From: Hyphomicrobium sp.
GTDB lineage: Bacteria; Pseudomonadota; Alphaproteobacteria; Rhizobiales; Hyphomicrobiaceae
Length of the DNA stretch: 64,000 nucleotides
Direction of reading: 5' to 3'
Assembly (NCBI GenBank): GCA_019751875.1
Contig: JAIEMV010000010.1
Location: 53,638 to 117,637 of the forward strand
Both the position numbers and the translations under genes were made by a program. This document shows, piece by piece, positions 29,897 to 41,386 of this stretch (within the stretch, counting starts at the first letter, position 1; the number at the start of each line of letters is the position of its first letter). The notes beneath the pieces are model-generated. The model was not told the DNA's origin. It saw nothing but the letters and a program-made list of their open reading frames with translations, and searched no databases.

Positions 29897-30138
29897 GGGT
29901 GTTTCCTTTTTCAGTCAGGCAAAACGAATCTCACGAGCTAGCAAGCACGCGTACGCACCCACTAGCTCTCATTTTTCGATAATTTGGTTGGGTCTGAACG
30001 CACTTCTGGCGACGCCAGTGGCGTGGGAGAAGTTGCGGCCTGGTTGTCCGGCCAAAAGTCGATTTGGACTATGTAGATGTCTTTTGCGAATTTTTCAAGG
30101 CAAATCGCTGTTTTTGTTTTCAAGTGGAAATTCGAAAC

Positions 30139-31164
30139 TCAGGATTTTTTCGCGAGCTGGCGAATGGCGGCGATTTCGCGGGCCCATTCCTTGAACGGAC
30201 GAGCCGGCGTTCCGCCCATGCGAGCGCCGGCTGCCACATCGTCTTTCACGTGCGCACTGCCGGCGATCTGGGCGCCGGAGCCGACTTTCACGTGACCAAT
30301 GACGCCGGAGTGCGCGCCCATGATAACGAAGTCGCCGATTTCGGCAGACCCGGCGATCCCACTCTGGGCGACAATGACACAATGCTTGCCGATGACGACG
30401 TTGTGCGCGATCTGCACGAGGTTATCGATCTTCGTGCCCTCGCCAATGACGGTGTCGGCGAGCGAGCCCCGATCGATGGTGGTGTTGGCCCCGACTTCCA
30501 CTTCATTGCCAATCAGAACGCGACCGATCTGCGGCACTTTAAGATGGCCTTTGGCACTCATGGCGAAACCGAAGCCATCCTGGCCGATGCGGGCGCCTGC
30601 GTGTATGATGACGCCATCGCCGAGGATCGCGTGCGTGACCGTAGCGCCAGGACCGATGTAGCAGTCTTTGCCGATGACCACGCGATAGCCGACGATGGCG
30701 CCGGCGGAAATCACCGAACCTTCCCCGATAACAGCTTCACGGCCGACGACGGCACCCGGCTCCACGGTCGCTGCGTCGGCAATCTGCGCACTGGCATGAA
30801 CGAGCGCGCCGTTATTGTCTGCGGCGGTCGCAGCGGCCTTGCTGCGCAAAGCATCAGCGTAGAACAGCGTGAGGACACGCGCGAATGCGGTGTAGGGCGC
30901 ATCACTTGTGAGAATCGATATGCCTTGCGGAGCTTTCGCCGCATCTCGCGCGGCAAGAATGCATGCGCCGGCGCGCGTGGCGCCGAGCAGCGTCGCATAC
31001 TTACGATTTTCAAAAAAAGAAACGTCGCGCTCGCAGGCCAGATGCAGCGGCCGCACGTCATCAATGGTGCGGCTGTCTTCGCCGATGACGATCGCGCCGG
31101 ATGCGGCAGCAATGTCTTTCAGCGAGAACGGCCCAGCCCGATGAAAAAAGCCCGGGTGCTGCAT
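30139..31164 (-). CDS. lpxD: UDP-3-O-acylglucosamine N-acyltransferase
   Basis: N-terminal LpxD domain and left-handed beta-helix hexapeptides; '[10 protein letters not shown]...[54 protein letters not shown]'. Confidence 0.95.
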   Translation of the reverse strand: MQHPGFFHRAGPFSLKDIAAASGAIVIGEDSRTIDDVRPLHLACERDVSFFENRKYATLLGATRAGACILAARDAAKAPQGISILTSDAPYTAFARVLTLFYADALRSKAAATAADNNGALVHASAQIADAATVEPGAVVGREAVIGEGSVISAGAIVGYRVVIGKDCYIGPGATVTHAILGDGVIIHAGARIGQDGFGFAMSAKGHLKVPQIGRVLIGNEVEVGANTTIDRGSLADTVIGEGTKIDNLVQIAHNVVIGKHCVIVAQSGIAGSAEIGDFVIMGAHSGVIGHVKVGSGAQIAGSAHVKDDVAAGARMGGTPARPFKEWAREIAAIRQLAKKS

Positions 31165-31396
31165 CGTGCTCTCCAATGCAGGAGGCTGATGCCCGCTGCG
31201 GCGTTAAGTAAGTGTCGTTCGACAAAGCGCGTATGCTGGGTGTCGTAGTTGTTGTCGTTGTCCCAAGCAAAAGAGCCGGAATGGGGGCATTGTACCCGAT
31301 CCGGACACGACGTGCACCGCAGGAAAAAAACTGAGCAAAAAGAGCCCCGGACCAAGGTGACGCCACACCTGACGCCATGGCCTTACCCTACTGGCT

Positions 31397-31645
31397 TCAT
31401 ACCATCGGGCGGTTCAATGGGAAGCCGGGGCTGTGGTAGAGCCTCTTGATGTCGTTGCCGATAAAACGCTCTTCACCAATCTCCATGGTGGTGCCCATGA
31501 GCATTTCAGGCGGCAACTTTTCCATCACGAACTGGATCGCCTCGGCGGCACTCTCGAAGCGATAGAAGGTCATCGGACGCTTCGTCGCCCCGCGGCCACG
31601 GCTGGCATAGACCTCGGCGGGGACCTGATAATCGAACGTATCCAT
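31397..31645 (-). CDS. Small hypothetical protein
   Basis: 'MDTFDYQVPAEVYASRGRGATKRPMTFYRFESAAEAIQFVMEKLPPEMLMGTTMEIGEERFIGNDIKRLY'. Confidence 0.65.
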   Translation of the reverse strand: MDTFDYQVPAEVYASRGRGATKRPMTFYRFESAAEAIQFVMEKLPPEMLMGTTMEIGEERFIGNDIKRLYHSPGFPLNRPMV

Positions 31646-31772
31646 CAACCATAGATGGAGATGACCAGTAGAGATTACAAGCTTGATAGAGCCATCACGG
31701 CTGATGATCACTGTGCGGGACAGCAAAGTCTCTGATCGAGTTCCGGAGCGCTTCGCGTGCTGTCCTTGTTAA

Positions 31773-31803
31773 TCAAAAGAGCGCCGCGGTTTCCCGCGGC
31801 GCT
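31773..31803 (-). terminator. Terminator downstream of groL
   Basis: Minus strand AGCGCCGCGGGAAACCGCGGCGCTCTTTTGATT. Confidence 0.8.
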
Positions 31804-31858
31804 GCGTAAGGGGCGCGAGCCGACTTCCCCGGTGGGGGAAACGCCTGCACGCGAGGGG

Positions 31859-33502
<1,644 letters not shown>

Positions 33503-33537
33503 TCAAATTTGAACTTGGATTGTGGACGCGGCCCCGA

Positions 33538-33855
33538 TCAGGCGGCCTTCTTGACGTTCGATGCGGGCTTCTCGAGAACGCCCATCACATCGCTTTCCTT
33601 CATGATGAGAAGCTCCTTCCCATCGATCTTCACTTCGGTGCCGGACCACTTGCCGAAGAGCACAGTGTCGCCGACCTTGACATCGAGCGGCACGATCTCT
33701 CCGCGCTCGTTGCGCGCGCCGGGGCCGACGGCGACGACTTCGCCTTGCTGGGGCTTTTCCTGCGCCGTATCGGGAATGATGATGCCGCCGGCGGATTTCT
33801 CATCGGCGGTGATCCGCTTCACCACGATGCGGTCATGGAGCGGGCGAAACGACAT
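33538..33855 (-). CDS. groS: Co-chaperonin GroES
   Basis: '[46 protein letters not shown]'. Confidence 0.99.
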   Translation of the reverse strand: MSFRPLHDRIVVKRITADEKSAGGIIIPDTAQEKPQQGEVVAVGPGARNERGEIVPLDVKVGDTVLFGKWSGTEVKIDGKELLIMKESDVMGVLEKPASNVKKAA

Positions 33856-33910
33856 GATGTTTCTCCTTTTTCCTGTCGACAGTTTTGATCTCGAAACGAG
33901 AGCTCTCTAT

Positions 33911-33953
33911 GCCGCGCGGCGACTCCCCTGATGGGGAGCCGGCCGCCGCGCGG
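33911..33953 (-). repeat. Long palindromic hairpin in the groESL leader, related to the 52-bp array core
   Basis: ccgcgcggcgactcccctgatggggagccggccgccgcgcgg: long near-perfect inverted repeat around a 4-nt loop. Confidence 0.8.
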
Positions 33954-34025
33954 ATACCGCGCGCGGCCCGGCTCACGTTTCGGCTGGCGATGTATGGAAC
34001 AGTCCGTAGCTGTTCAAGAGGTCTG

Positions 34026-34052
34026 GCAGCACTTTTTTGCAGTGAGTGCTAA
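34026..34052 (-). promoter_or_regulatory. CIRCE operator (HrcA site) upstream of groESL
   Basis: Minus strand TTAGCACTC-ACTGCAAAA-AAGTGCTGC: perfect left half-site, exact 9-nt spacer, 6/9 match to the right half GAGTGCTAA. Confidence 0.85.
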
Positions 34053-34157
34053 CGTGCTGATTCTGTTTAGATATTGCGCAAAAGCCACTTTACGGGAACC
34101 GCAACTCGCGGAAAAAATTACGCTTGGGTGCCGACCCTTGATGAGGACTAATCGCGC

Positions 34158-34427
34158 ATGATCTCGAATGATTTCCAGCGCCAGATCGACGGCTTCGGAT
34201 TAACGACCGCTGACATTCTCTATCGCCTGCCCGACCACCCGGCGATCCTCCAGCAGTACGTCTGGCAGGAGTATGACAAGGCGCCGAGCTTTCCGGAACT
34301 GAACCGGTTTCTCATGTTCTGGCAGGCGAAGCTCGAGGGGCTGCTCTTCAGGGTCACCGTTTGCCATCGGGCTCTGATCGGGCCGGCAGAGTTGAAGTCG
34401 GTCGATGGCGAGTTCCGGCTGAACTGA
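34158..34427 (+). CDS. usg: Usg family protein
   Basis: 'DFQRQIDGFGLTTADILYRLPDHPAILQQYVWQEYDKAPSFPELNRFLMFWQAKLEGLLFRVTVCHRALIGPAELKSVDGEFRLN'. Confidence 0.85.
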   Translation: MISNDFQRQIDGFGLTTADILYRLPDHPAILQQYVWQEYDKAPSFPELNRFLMFWQAKLEGLLFRVTVCHRALIGPAELKSVDGEFRLN

Positions 34428-34437
34428 GAAATCGCAA

Positions 34438-34688
34438 GTGGCGCAGGGCGACTCCGCTGTTGCGGAGCCGGCCGCCCTGCTGGACTGGAGTGGCGCAGGA
34501 CGACTCCGCTGTTGCGGAGCCGGCCGCCCTGCTGGACTGGAATGGCGCAGGACGACTCCGCTGTTGCCGAGCCGGCCGCCCTGCTGGACTGGAGTGGCGC
34601 AGGGCGACTCCGCTGTTGCGGAGCCGGCCGCCCTGCTGGACTGGAGTGGCGCAGGGCGACTCCGCTGTCGCGGAGCCGGCCGCCCTGC
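34438..34688. repeat. Tandem array of a 52-bp palindrome-containing unit, about 4.8 copies
   Basis: Unit gtggcgcagggcgactccgctgttgcggagccggccgccctgctggactgga starts at 34438, 34490, 34542, 34594 and 34646, exact 52-bp period, near-identical copies. Confidence 0.95.
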
Positions 34689-34705
34689 GCGGGCGTTGGG
34701 TCCGC

Positions 34706-35110
34706 TCAGTGGCGGAGTTCGTGAGCGGCTTCCTCGAGACCATCACGGAAGGCAGCGACGGTTTCGCCAGCACATTCACGGTTGACGCGCGAGAGGTGTT
34801 CGACTTCGTGGCGGACCTCGCGCTGCGCAGTATCGACGACATCGCGGTAGGTGATGAAAAGCTCGTTGACGTTGCGGCAGCCCATCAGGCGGCGTGTGGC
34901 CTGCAGTTCATGTTCGACGCAACGGCTCATGAAACCTAGCCACGCCTGGTTGACACGAAAGGCTTGGTTGATCAGGCGGCCGTTGATCTCCGTCATCATT
35001 GAGAATACCGGGCGCTGCAGCATCAGCCACGACTCGAGCGTTGCTTTGGCGCGCGCTTCGAGAGCGTCGTAATCGAGTTCGGGCTGCGTCGGCAAATTGC
35101 TGGTCATCAT
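34706..35110 (-). CDS. Phasin family-like protein
   Basis: Helical small protein 'LESWLMLQRPVFSMMTEINGRLINQAFRVNQAWLGFMSRCVEHELQATRRLMGCRNVNELFITYRDVV'. Confidence 0.65.
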   Translation of the reverse strand: MMTSNLPTQPELDYDALEARAKATLESWLMLQRPVFSMMTEINGRLINQAFRVNQAWLGFMSRCVEHELQATRRLMGCRNVNELFITYRDVVDTAQREVRHEVEHLSRVNRECAGETVAAFRDGLEEAAHELRH

Positions 35111-35319
35111 TGTCTCCCCAGACTGTTTACAAGAACGCGACGCGCCTTCCCAACAAGGCGAGGGCAATAGACACGCACGCGGCTGCTGCTTTACGGACCA
35201 ACTATGGACCGAAGCGCAGTGTGGGGCCTGCGCTCGATCAAGTCATCCCGTGACATTTGCGTGATCGAACGCTGTAATCGCGATAATCCGTCTTGCCATG
35301 CTGTTTATGCAGAGCACCT

Positions 35320-35928
35320 TCAGGATTGCGCATGACGTGCGTGAATAATGTTTCCAGCTTTCACGAGGTCCGCAGGATTATCCACGTCGAGAAGTTCGTT
35401 CGCATCACTGATGCGAACGGCGATCGCCTCGGCCCCAATGAGAGACTTCGCACCGCGGTCACCTTTGAGAGCAGCAAGCTGAGGCATGTACGCGCACGGC
35501 CAAACCACGGGATTGCGCTGTGCACCGTCACGATCAGCCGCGTAGACGATGGAATGCCCAGCGTGGGCGGCGAAAGTCTGCAAAAGGATTTGCAGCGTTT
35601 GCGGCGTCAGCAGCGGCATATCGCCGGGAATGATCGCAACGCCATCGATGATGGGGGCGAGCACGGCAACGCCAGCCGCGATAGAGGTGCCCATGCCCTC
35701 TTCAGCATCAGCGCAGCCGACGATCTGCACGCGAAACCGCTGCAAGATGTTCTTGACCGCGGCATGATCCTGACCGGTGACGACGAGGGTTTGCTCAAAG
35801 CCCGCGGCAGTGACGGCGGCGAGCGTGTGGGCGAGGACGGGCGCACCTTCGAGATCGGCGAGCAGCTTGTTGCCGGGACCGAAGCGGCGCGAGCGGCCGG
35901 CAGCGAGAACGAGGGCTGCAATATGCAT
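35320..35928 (-). CDS. mocA: Molybdenum cofactor cytidylyltransferase-like (MocA/MobA family) nucleotidyltransferase
   Basis: 'IAALVLAAGRSRRFGPGNKLLADLEGAPVLAHTLAAV', 'GMGTSIAAGVAVLAP', 'IIPGDMPLLTPQTLQILL'. Confidence 0.88.
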   Translation of the reverse strand: MHIAALVLAAGRSRRFGPGNKLLADLEGAPVLAHTLAAVTAAGFEQTLVVTGQDHAAVKNILQRFRVQIVGCADAEEGMGTSIAAGVAVLAPIIDGVAIIPGDMPLLTPQTLQILLQTFAAHAGHSIVYAADRDGAQRNPVVWPCAYMPQLAALKGDRGAKSLIGAEAIAVRISDANELLDVDNPADLVKAGNIIHARHAQS

Positions 35929-36980
35929 CAGCAGCAGGCGCCGCTGGTGCCATCTAAGTCGTCGGCGGCGGTGAACGGAATGGATGTTCCGCAGCCGGGG
36001 AAGATGCCGTAGTGCGTATCGAAGTTGCCGATGAACGTGAAGTGATCCGCGAAGCGGGTTTCCCCCAGCATCCGCCAGGTGTTGCCGCAGACAGGAAAAA
36101 CGCGGCCCTTTTCAATATGGTGATGGCCGTCGAGTACGAACGTATCCGGCTCTTCGGAGAGCGTGCCCTTGTAGATCACGGCTTGACCGTAGTCCTCGCA
36201 GGCGTGCTCCAGACCATCGAGCTTGAACAGGCGGTAGGTTGCGGAGAAGAATCTCGCGGCCCCAAGCTTCTTTTGAAGGGCGGCGTTGTTCACGTCCATC
36301 GGGCGGCTGGTGACGAGGCGGGGATCAAGGAAGCCCGCGCGCCTTGCAAGCGAAAGGAAGTCGTTCCAGTAGAGCGCGCCGCTCAGACATTCGCCGTAGA
36401 GTTCGGGATCGCGCACGAGGTGTTCGGGGATGCGGCGGTCGGCATAGACATCGGAGAAGTAAAGTTCGCCGCCAGGTTTCAAGAGGTCGAACGCGCCTTT
36501 CAAGACGGCGGGCTTATCGATCGAAAGATTGATGACGCAGTTCGAGACAATGACGTCAAACGACCCTGGCTCGAGCCCCAGTTCGTCCAAGCGTTCGATG
36601 TAGCCGTGGAGGAAGCGCGTGTTCGGCTTGGCGTAGCCGAATTTCTGGGCGTGCCATTCGACGTGGCGGCGGACGACGGCGAGTTGTTCGTCGGTCATGT
36701 CGACGCCGACGACCTCGCCATTCTCGCCCACGAGTTGGGCCAGCATATAAGCGTCGCGTCCCGATCCGGCACCGAGATCAAGGACGCGGCGACCTGTCAT
36801 TTCCGAGGGGCACACGAGGCCGCAGCCGTAATACTTGGAAGAGACTTCGTCATGTATCCTGGCTGCGAGGGGCCTGAGATGCGCCGGCATGGCGTCGGCG
36901 GTGCAGCAGGCGGACGTCTTCAGATCGTCGGAAGACTTGAGGACCTTGCCGTAGTAGAGCTTGACGCTGTCGTGATCCAT
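35928..36980 (-). CDS. arsM: Arsenite S-adenosylmethyltransferase-like protein (ArsM family)
   Basis: 'YYGKVLKSSDDLKTSACCTADAMPAHL...SKYYGCGLVCPSEMTGRRVLDLGAGSGRDAYMLAQLVGENGEVVGVDMTDEQL...NCVINLSIDKPAVLKGAFDLLKPGGELYFSDVYADRR'. Confidence 0.85.
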   Translation of the reverse strand: MDHDSVKLYYGKVLKSSDDLKTSACCTADAMPAHLRPLAARIHDEVSSKYYGCGLVCPSEMTGRRVLDLGAGSGRDAYMLAQLVGENGEVVGVDMTDEQLAVVRRHVEWHAQKFGYAKPNTRFLHGYIERLDELGLEPGSFDVIVSNCVINLSIDKPAVLKGAFDLLKPGGELYFSDVYADRRIPEHLVRDPELYGECLSGALYWNDFLSLARRAGFLDPRLVTSRPMDVNNAALQKKLGAARFFSATYRLFKLDGLEHACEDYGQAVIYKGTLSEEPDTFVLDGHHHIEKGRVFPVCGNTWRMLGETRFADHFTFIGNFDTHYGIFPGCGTSIPFTAADDLDGTSGACC

Positions 36981-37101
36981 CGGTGTCTCCGTATTTTCCG
37001 ATCGCAACCCGATACGTTATCCGTGGCTGCCGCGTTTCACGTTCGAGTTGAGAAGATGTGTCTATTGGTGGACCGGGATCGGGGAGGGCGCAAGATCGGA
37101 G

Positions 37102-37605
37102 TTATTCCCAGCGTCGGTGAGGCAGCTTCGCCCAGTCGGCCCAGGCGATGTCGCGGCCGGGATAGGCGACGGCGGAGAATGGCCAGCGGGCCCTGAGCCA
37201 CGTGCGGATCAGTCGGCCGAGGTCTTCGTCGCGGGCATCTGCGTCGGGTCCGCTGCGCGCCCAGTAGAAGACTTTGGCGTCGAAGCCGCGACGGTCGCTG
37301 GGAAAGATATACATGCAGCCAAGGCAGCGGCTCTCGTCGGACGACATCAGGGTGTAGGCGAACGAGTGGCGGATGGTGAACTCGCGCTGGTGCCAGGCGA
37401 GGTCAATCAGATCTTCGTCTTTCGTTAGACCGAGGGGCCAGGAGCTGTCGGGGTCGAGCAGGCCGCGCAGGCGATTGGCACTCGCGACGACGGCTTCGAA
37501 GTCCTTTTCGAGGTCGGTGACCGAAAGCATGCGCAGGTGATAGCCCGGACCGTCGAGGCGTTCGGGAACCTCGAAGTCCGCGGGGACGAGCGGACGGCCG
37601 TACAT
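37102..37605 (-). CDS. GNAT-like/hypothetical protein
   Basis: 'YHLRMLSVTDLEKDFEAVVASANRLRGLLDPDSSWPLGLTKDEDLIDLAWHQREFTIRHSFAYTLMSSDESRCLGCMYIFPSD'. Confidence 0.65.
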   Translation of the reverse strand: MYGRPLVPADFEVPERLDGPGYHLRMLSVTDLEKDFEAVVASANRLRGLLDPDSSWPLGLTKDEDLIDLAWHQREFTIRHSFAYTLMSSDESRCLGCMYIFPSDRRGFDAKVFYWARSGPDADARDEDLGRLIRTWLRARWPFSAVAYPGRDIAWADWAKLPHRRWE

Positions 37606-37767
37606 GCGTGTCCTTGCTGATGGCTGGCAGGAGGAGCCTGCAGTCTCGCCCGCCCGGACGCGGACGGCAATGCGCCATCGTGACAGTGAAAACGGACGCC
37701 GGAGCCCGTCGATCGCTGTCTGTTTCCCGAGGGGTGTCCTCCCCCGATGCGGGAGAGGACACGCATG

Positions 37768-38028
37768 TCAGGCGGATGCTGTGGCGCGGGCGATGATGGC
37801 GGAGATCTCATCGAGAAGGGCGAGGCGCTTCTTGCGCTCGTTTTCCATCGTCTCATCGGAGACAGGCTCGACGTTGGTTTCCATACGGTGCACCGCGCGA
37901 TTGATCTCGTGATAGTGGTCCGCCAGTTTGGCAAAGTGCGAGTCCGATTGTTTCAGCTGATGGATCACAGCTTTGGCGGTCGGAAACATCTCATCGAGTT
38001 CGTTGGGCGTGTTGCGGTTGTCGAGCAT
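37768..38028 (-). CDS. YdcH family (DUF465) small coiled-coil protein
   Basis: 'LKQSDSHFAKLADHYHEINRAVHRMETNVEPVSDETMENERKKRLALLDEISAII'. Confidence 0.85.
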   Translation of the reverse strand: MLDNRNTPNELDEMFPTAKAVIHQLKQSDSHFAKLADHYHEINRAVHRMETNVEPVSDETMENERKKRLALLDEISAIIARATASA

Positions 38029-38053
38029 TCCTGAGTGTCTCCTGTTGCTTTGA

Positions 38054-38329
38054 TTATTGGCACGTTTGCTCCAGGCGCCAGCCGACGACACGGCAGCGTT
38101 CGCGTCCACGCTTGTCGGTCGAGCAGACGCGGCGCGGATAGCGCTTGTAGGAGCAGTAGTAGTCAGGGAAGAGAAAACCTTCGTAGCCGCGTGCTCCGCG
38201 GCCAACGTCATACTCTTCTGAGTAGTACGGCTTGACCCAGCGGCGCTGCGCATCGGCAGGGCTTGCTAACATCACGCCTGCTCCGGCGAGCCCCGTCGCG
38301 AAGACGAAGGCCAAACGAGAAACGATCAT
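38054..38329 (-). CDS. Small secreted hypothetical protein
   Basis: Signal peptide and Tyr/Arg/Cys-rich mature part. Confidence 0.65.
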   Translation of the reverse strand: MIVSRLAFVFATGLAGAGVMLASPADAQRRWVKPYYSEEYDVGRGARGYEGFLFPDYYCSYKRYPRRVCSTDKRGRERCRVVGWRLEQTCQ

Positions 38330-38559
38330 CGGCAACCTCCCTCACACAGCAGCCCAGCGCTCAAGTATTGCCACGGCGCAGGACGGACGAAATTGAGCTG
38401 GCTCAAAATTGACGGCCCTGATGGTTTCAGCATAGGGGCCGTTGCTCGATGGATGTAACGTGGGCGACGGCCATCGGTTCGTAACGATCCTGGTGTGGCG
38501 GACCCGCGCAGATCGTGTATATGGGCCGAATACGTCATCTATCGGAGCCCGCACTGCCC

Positions 38560-39090
38560 ATGACCGCTCGCATCGGTATCGTCACCGTCTCGGATCGCGC
38601 CAGCAAAGGCCTTTATGAAGACAAGGGCGGTCCGGCGATCCATGACGTCTTGACGGAGATCCTGACGTCGCCGTGGGAGCCGGTCGCGCGTGTGATCCCG
38701 GATGACGAATCCGGCATTGCGGCAACGCTTACGGAGCTGGCTGACGCGGAGAGATGCTCGCTGATCCTCACGACGGGCGGCACGGGACCAGCCCAGCGTG
38801 ACGTGACGCCCGAAGCGACCGAGGCCGTGTGCCAGAAGATGATGCCGGGGTTTGGCGAGCTGATGCGTCTTGAAAGCTTGAAGCAGGTGCCGACGGCGAT
38901 TCTCTCGCGACAAACGGCCGGCATTCGGGGCTCATGCCTCATCGTCAATCTGCCAGGCAAGCCGGCGTCAATCCGGCTGTGCATGATGGCCGTGTTTCCA
39001 GCGGTGCCTTACTGCATCGATTTGATCGGCGGCGCCCGGCTTGAGACCGACCCTGCCGTTTGCAAGGCGTTCCGTCCAGCGGGCGCGTAA
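38560..39090 (+). CDS. mog: Molybdopterin adenylyltransferase (MogA/MoaB family)
   Basis: 'RIGIVTVSDRASKGLYEDKGGPAIHDVLTEIL', 'LILTTGGTGPAQRDVTPEAT', 'LIVNLPGKPASIRLCM'. Confidence 0.94.
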   Translation: MTARIGIVTVSDRASKGLYEDKGGPAIHDVLTEILTSPWEPVARVIPDDESGIAATLTELADAERCSLILTTGGTGPAQRDVTPEATEAVCQKMMPGFGELMRLESLKQVPTAILSRQTAGIRGSCLIVNLPGKPASIRLCMMAVFPAVPYCIDLIGGARLETDPAVCKAFRPAGA

Positions 39091-39164
39091 ATCCGCTCCA
39101 CCACGCGCGGCCGCTTTCCTCGCACCTCCCGTTGAGCGGAGGACTTTCCTCGAGCGGCCCATCC

Positions 39165-41372
39165 TCAGCTGGCGGCGAGCTTGTGGATGGCGAGCGGAAG
39201 CGTGCGGATGCGTTGGCCCGTGAGAGCTGCGACGGCATTCGCCACGGCAGGACCAATAGGCGGCGTTCCTGGTTCGCCGATGCCCGTCGGCGGCTCGGTC
39301 GAAGGAATAATGTGGACCTCGACCGTGGGCATCTCATTGAAGCGGAGCACTTCGTAATCGCCGAAGTTGGCTTGATCCACGATGCCGTCGGTCAAGGTGA
39401 CGTGCGAGTGGAGGACTGCGCCGAGGCCGTAGCCGATGCCGCCCTCGATTTGAGCGACGATGTTGTCGGGGTTGATCGGCAGGCCACAATCCACGGCACA
39501 GACCACCCGATCTACTTTTGCCCGACCGTCTGCGATGCGCACCTCCGCCACCTGCGCGACGAAGCTCTTGAAACTTTCGTGCACGGCAACACCGCGAGCG
39601 ACGCCGTCCGCCACTGGCGTGCCCCAGCCTGCCTTCTCGGCGGCCAGTTTCAAAACGGCCGCGTGGCGCGGGTGCTTCTCCAGCATGGCGAGACGGAAGG
39701 CGACGGGATCTTTACCGCTGCGCGTTGCGATCTCGTCGATCATCGTTTCCATCACATAGGCGGTGTGCGTGTGGCCGACTGATCGCCACCACAGGGGTGG
39801 TGCACCGAACTTGGTGTTGTGAACTTCGACTTCGTAGTTGGGGATCGTGTACGGCGTGTCGCTGACGCCCTCGACGGAGGTCGCGTCGACGCCGTTCTTG
39901 ACGGAACTGGCTGCGAAGGCGGTGCCTTCCATGATGGATTGGCCGACGATGCGGTGATGCCAGCCGGCTATCTCGCCGCTTTCCGTGAGCCCCACCTTCA
40001 CCTTGTGGAGGTACATGGGCCGATAGTAGCCGCCTTTGATGTCGTCTTCGCGCGTCCAGACCAGCTTGATCGGCTTGTCTGTGGCGAGGGCTTTGACGAT
40101 GTGTGCGACTTCGGCGACGTAGTCGGAGTTGTACACGGCGCGGCGGCCAAAGGAACCGCCGGCCCACTGGGTATTGATGGCAACGTCTTCCGGCTTGATG
40201 CCGAGGATGGCGGCGGCAACCGACTGATCGATCGTCTGCAATTGTGACCCGGACCAGATGGTGGCCTTGCCGTCCTTGAAGGCGAGGATGGCGTTCAGCG
40301 GTTCCATCGGCGCATGCGCCAGAAAAGGAAATGCGAACTCCGCATCGATCACCGTCTTGGCACCGGCAATGGCTTTCTCAGCATCACCGTCCTTGCGCAC
40401 GGACAGTCCGGGCTTGGCGGCGAGTGCCTTGTACTCTTCCAGCAATTCGGCGGTTCCGCGCTTGTCTGCATCCGTCTCGTCCCACGTCACCTGCAGGGCG
40501 TCACGGCCCTTGATGGCCGCCCACGTCGACGACGCGACGACGGCAACGCCTCCGGGAATGGTGACGACGCCGATGACCCCCTTTACGGCCTTGGCCTTGA
40601 CCGCATCGACCGATCCGGGCTTGGCGCCGAAGCGCGGCGGCCGCGCGACAACGGCAACCAGCATGTCGGACAGGTGGATATCCTGGGTGAAGACCGGCGC
40701 GGCAGTGACCTTCGCTTTCTGATCGAGGCGCGGGAACGACTTGCCGATGTAGATAAAGTCCTTCGGGTCCTTCAGCGTCACAGTGTCTCGGACCGGCATC
40801 TTGGCAGCGGCGGAAGCGAGTTCGCCGAAGGTTGCCGTGTTCGTGCCATCGGTGATGACGCCCTTAGAGACGGTGATCTTGGACGCGTCCGTTTTCCATG
40901 CTTGAGCGGCGGCGGCAACGAGCATCTGTTTGGCGGCAGCACCGGCCTTGCGGTACTGCTCGAACGAGTTGGCCATGGCGGTGGAGCCGCCGGTGCCCTG
41001 CACGCCGAAAAACGTATTCTTATAGAGGGCCGCGTTGGCGGGCGCGAATTCGGCCACCATCTGCGACCAGTCGGCATCGAGTTCATCTGCGACAAGGGTT
41101 GCGAGCCCCGTGGCCGTGCCCTGGCCCTTGTCGAGATGCTTCGACAGAACGATCACCTTGTTGGCGGGCGTGATGGTGACGAACGGATTGAACACGGCGT
41201 CGCCGGCTTGGGCGGCTTGACCAGACGTCGCCGATTTCACGGGAATATAGGCGCCGATCACGAGGCCGGCGCCGGTTCCGACGGACAAGCGGAGAAAGCC
41301 GCGGCGGTCGAGGGCGACAGACTCTTCGTTGGCGAGCGAGCGGACGCATGAGGCGATGTTATCTTTAAACAT
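39165..41372 (-). CDS. Xanthine dehydrogenase family molybdopterin-binding subunit (isoquinoline 1-oxidoreductase beta-like)
   Basis: Tat-like '[22 protein letters not shown]', '[26 protein letters not shown]', '[21 protein letters not shown]', '[23 protein letters not shown]'. Confidence 0.93.
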   Translation of the reverse strand: MFKDNIASCVRSLANEESVALDRRGFLRLSVGTGAGLVIGAYIPVKSATSGQAAQAGDAVFNPFVTITPANKVIVLSKHLDKGQGTATGLATLVADELDADWSQMVAEFAPANAALYKNTFFGVQGTGGSTAMANSFEQYRKAGAAAKQMLVAAAAQAWKTDASKITVSKGVITDGTNTATFGELASAAAKMPVRDTVTLKDPKDFIYIGKSFPRLDQKAKVTAAPVFTQDIHLSDMLVAVVARPPRFGAKPGSVDAVKAKAVKGVIGVVTIPGGVAVVASSTWAAIKGRDALQVTWDETDADKRGTAELLEEYKALAAKPGLSVRKDGDAEKAIAGAKTVIDAEFAFPFLAHAPMEPLNAILAFKDGKATIWSGSQLQTIDQSVAAAILGIKPEDVAINTQWAGGSFGRRAVYNSDYVAEVAHIVKALATDKPIKLVWTREDDIKGGYYRPMYLHKVKVGLTESGEIAGWHHRIVGQSIMEGTAFAASSVKNGVDATSVEGVSDTPYTIPNYEVEVHNTKFGAPPLWWRSVGHTHTAYVMETMIDEIATRSGKDPVAFRLAMLEKHPRHAAVLKLAAEKAGWGTPVADGVARGVAVHESFKSFVAQVAEVRIADGRAKVDRVVCAVDCGLPINPDNIVAQIEGGIGYGLGAVLHSHVTLTDGIVDQANFGDYEVLRFNEMPTVEVHIIPSTEPPTGIGEPGTPPIGPAVANAVAALTGQRIRTLPLAIHKLAAS

Positions 41373-41386
41373 GTGCGCGTTCCTCC

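Noticed and set aside
30064-31248. 394-aa plus-strand ORF
   Set aside because: Antisense of lpxD, whose hexapeptide repeats are unambiguous on the minus strand.
34438-34688. Possible CRISPR array (52-bp regular repeats)
   Set aside because: Units are contiguous with no unique spacers and contain an internal palindrome; better explained as tandem REP-like repeats.
34361-34939. 192-aa ORF and other ORFs (34438..34785, 34512..34724, minus 34354..34842) across the repeat array
   Set aside because: The 52-bp period keeps several frames open; translations are repeat artefacts overlapping the real usg and phasin-like genes.
36012-37196. 394-aa plus-strand ORF
   Set aside because: Antisense of the arsM-like gene.
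40314-41351. 345-aa plus-strand ORF
   Set aside because: Antisense of the molybdopterin-binding subunit gene.
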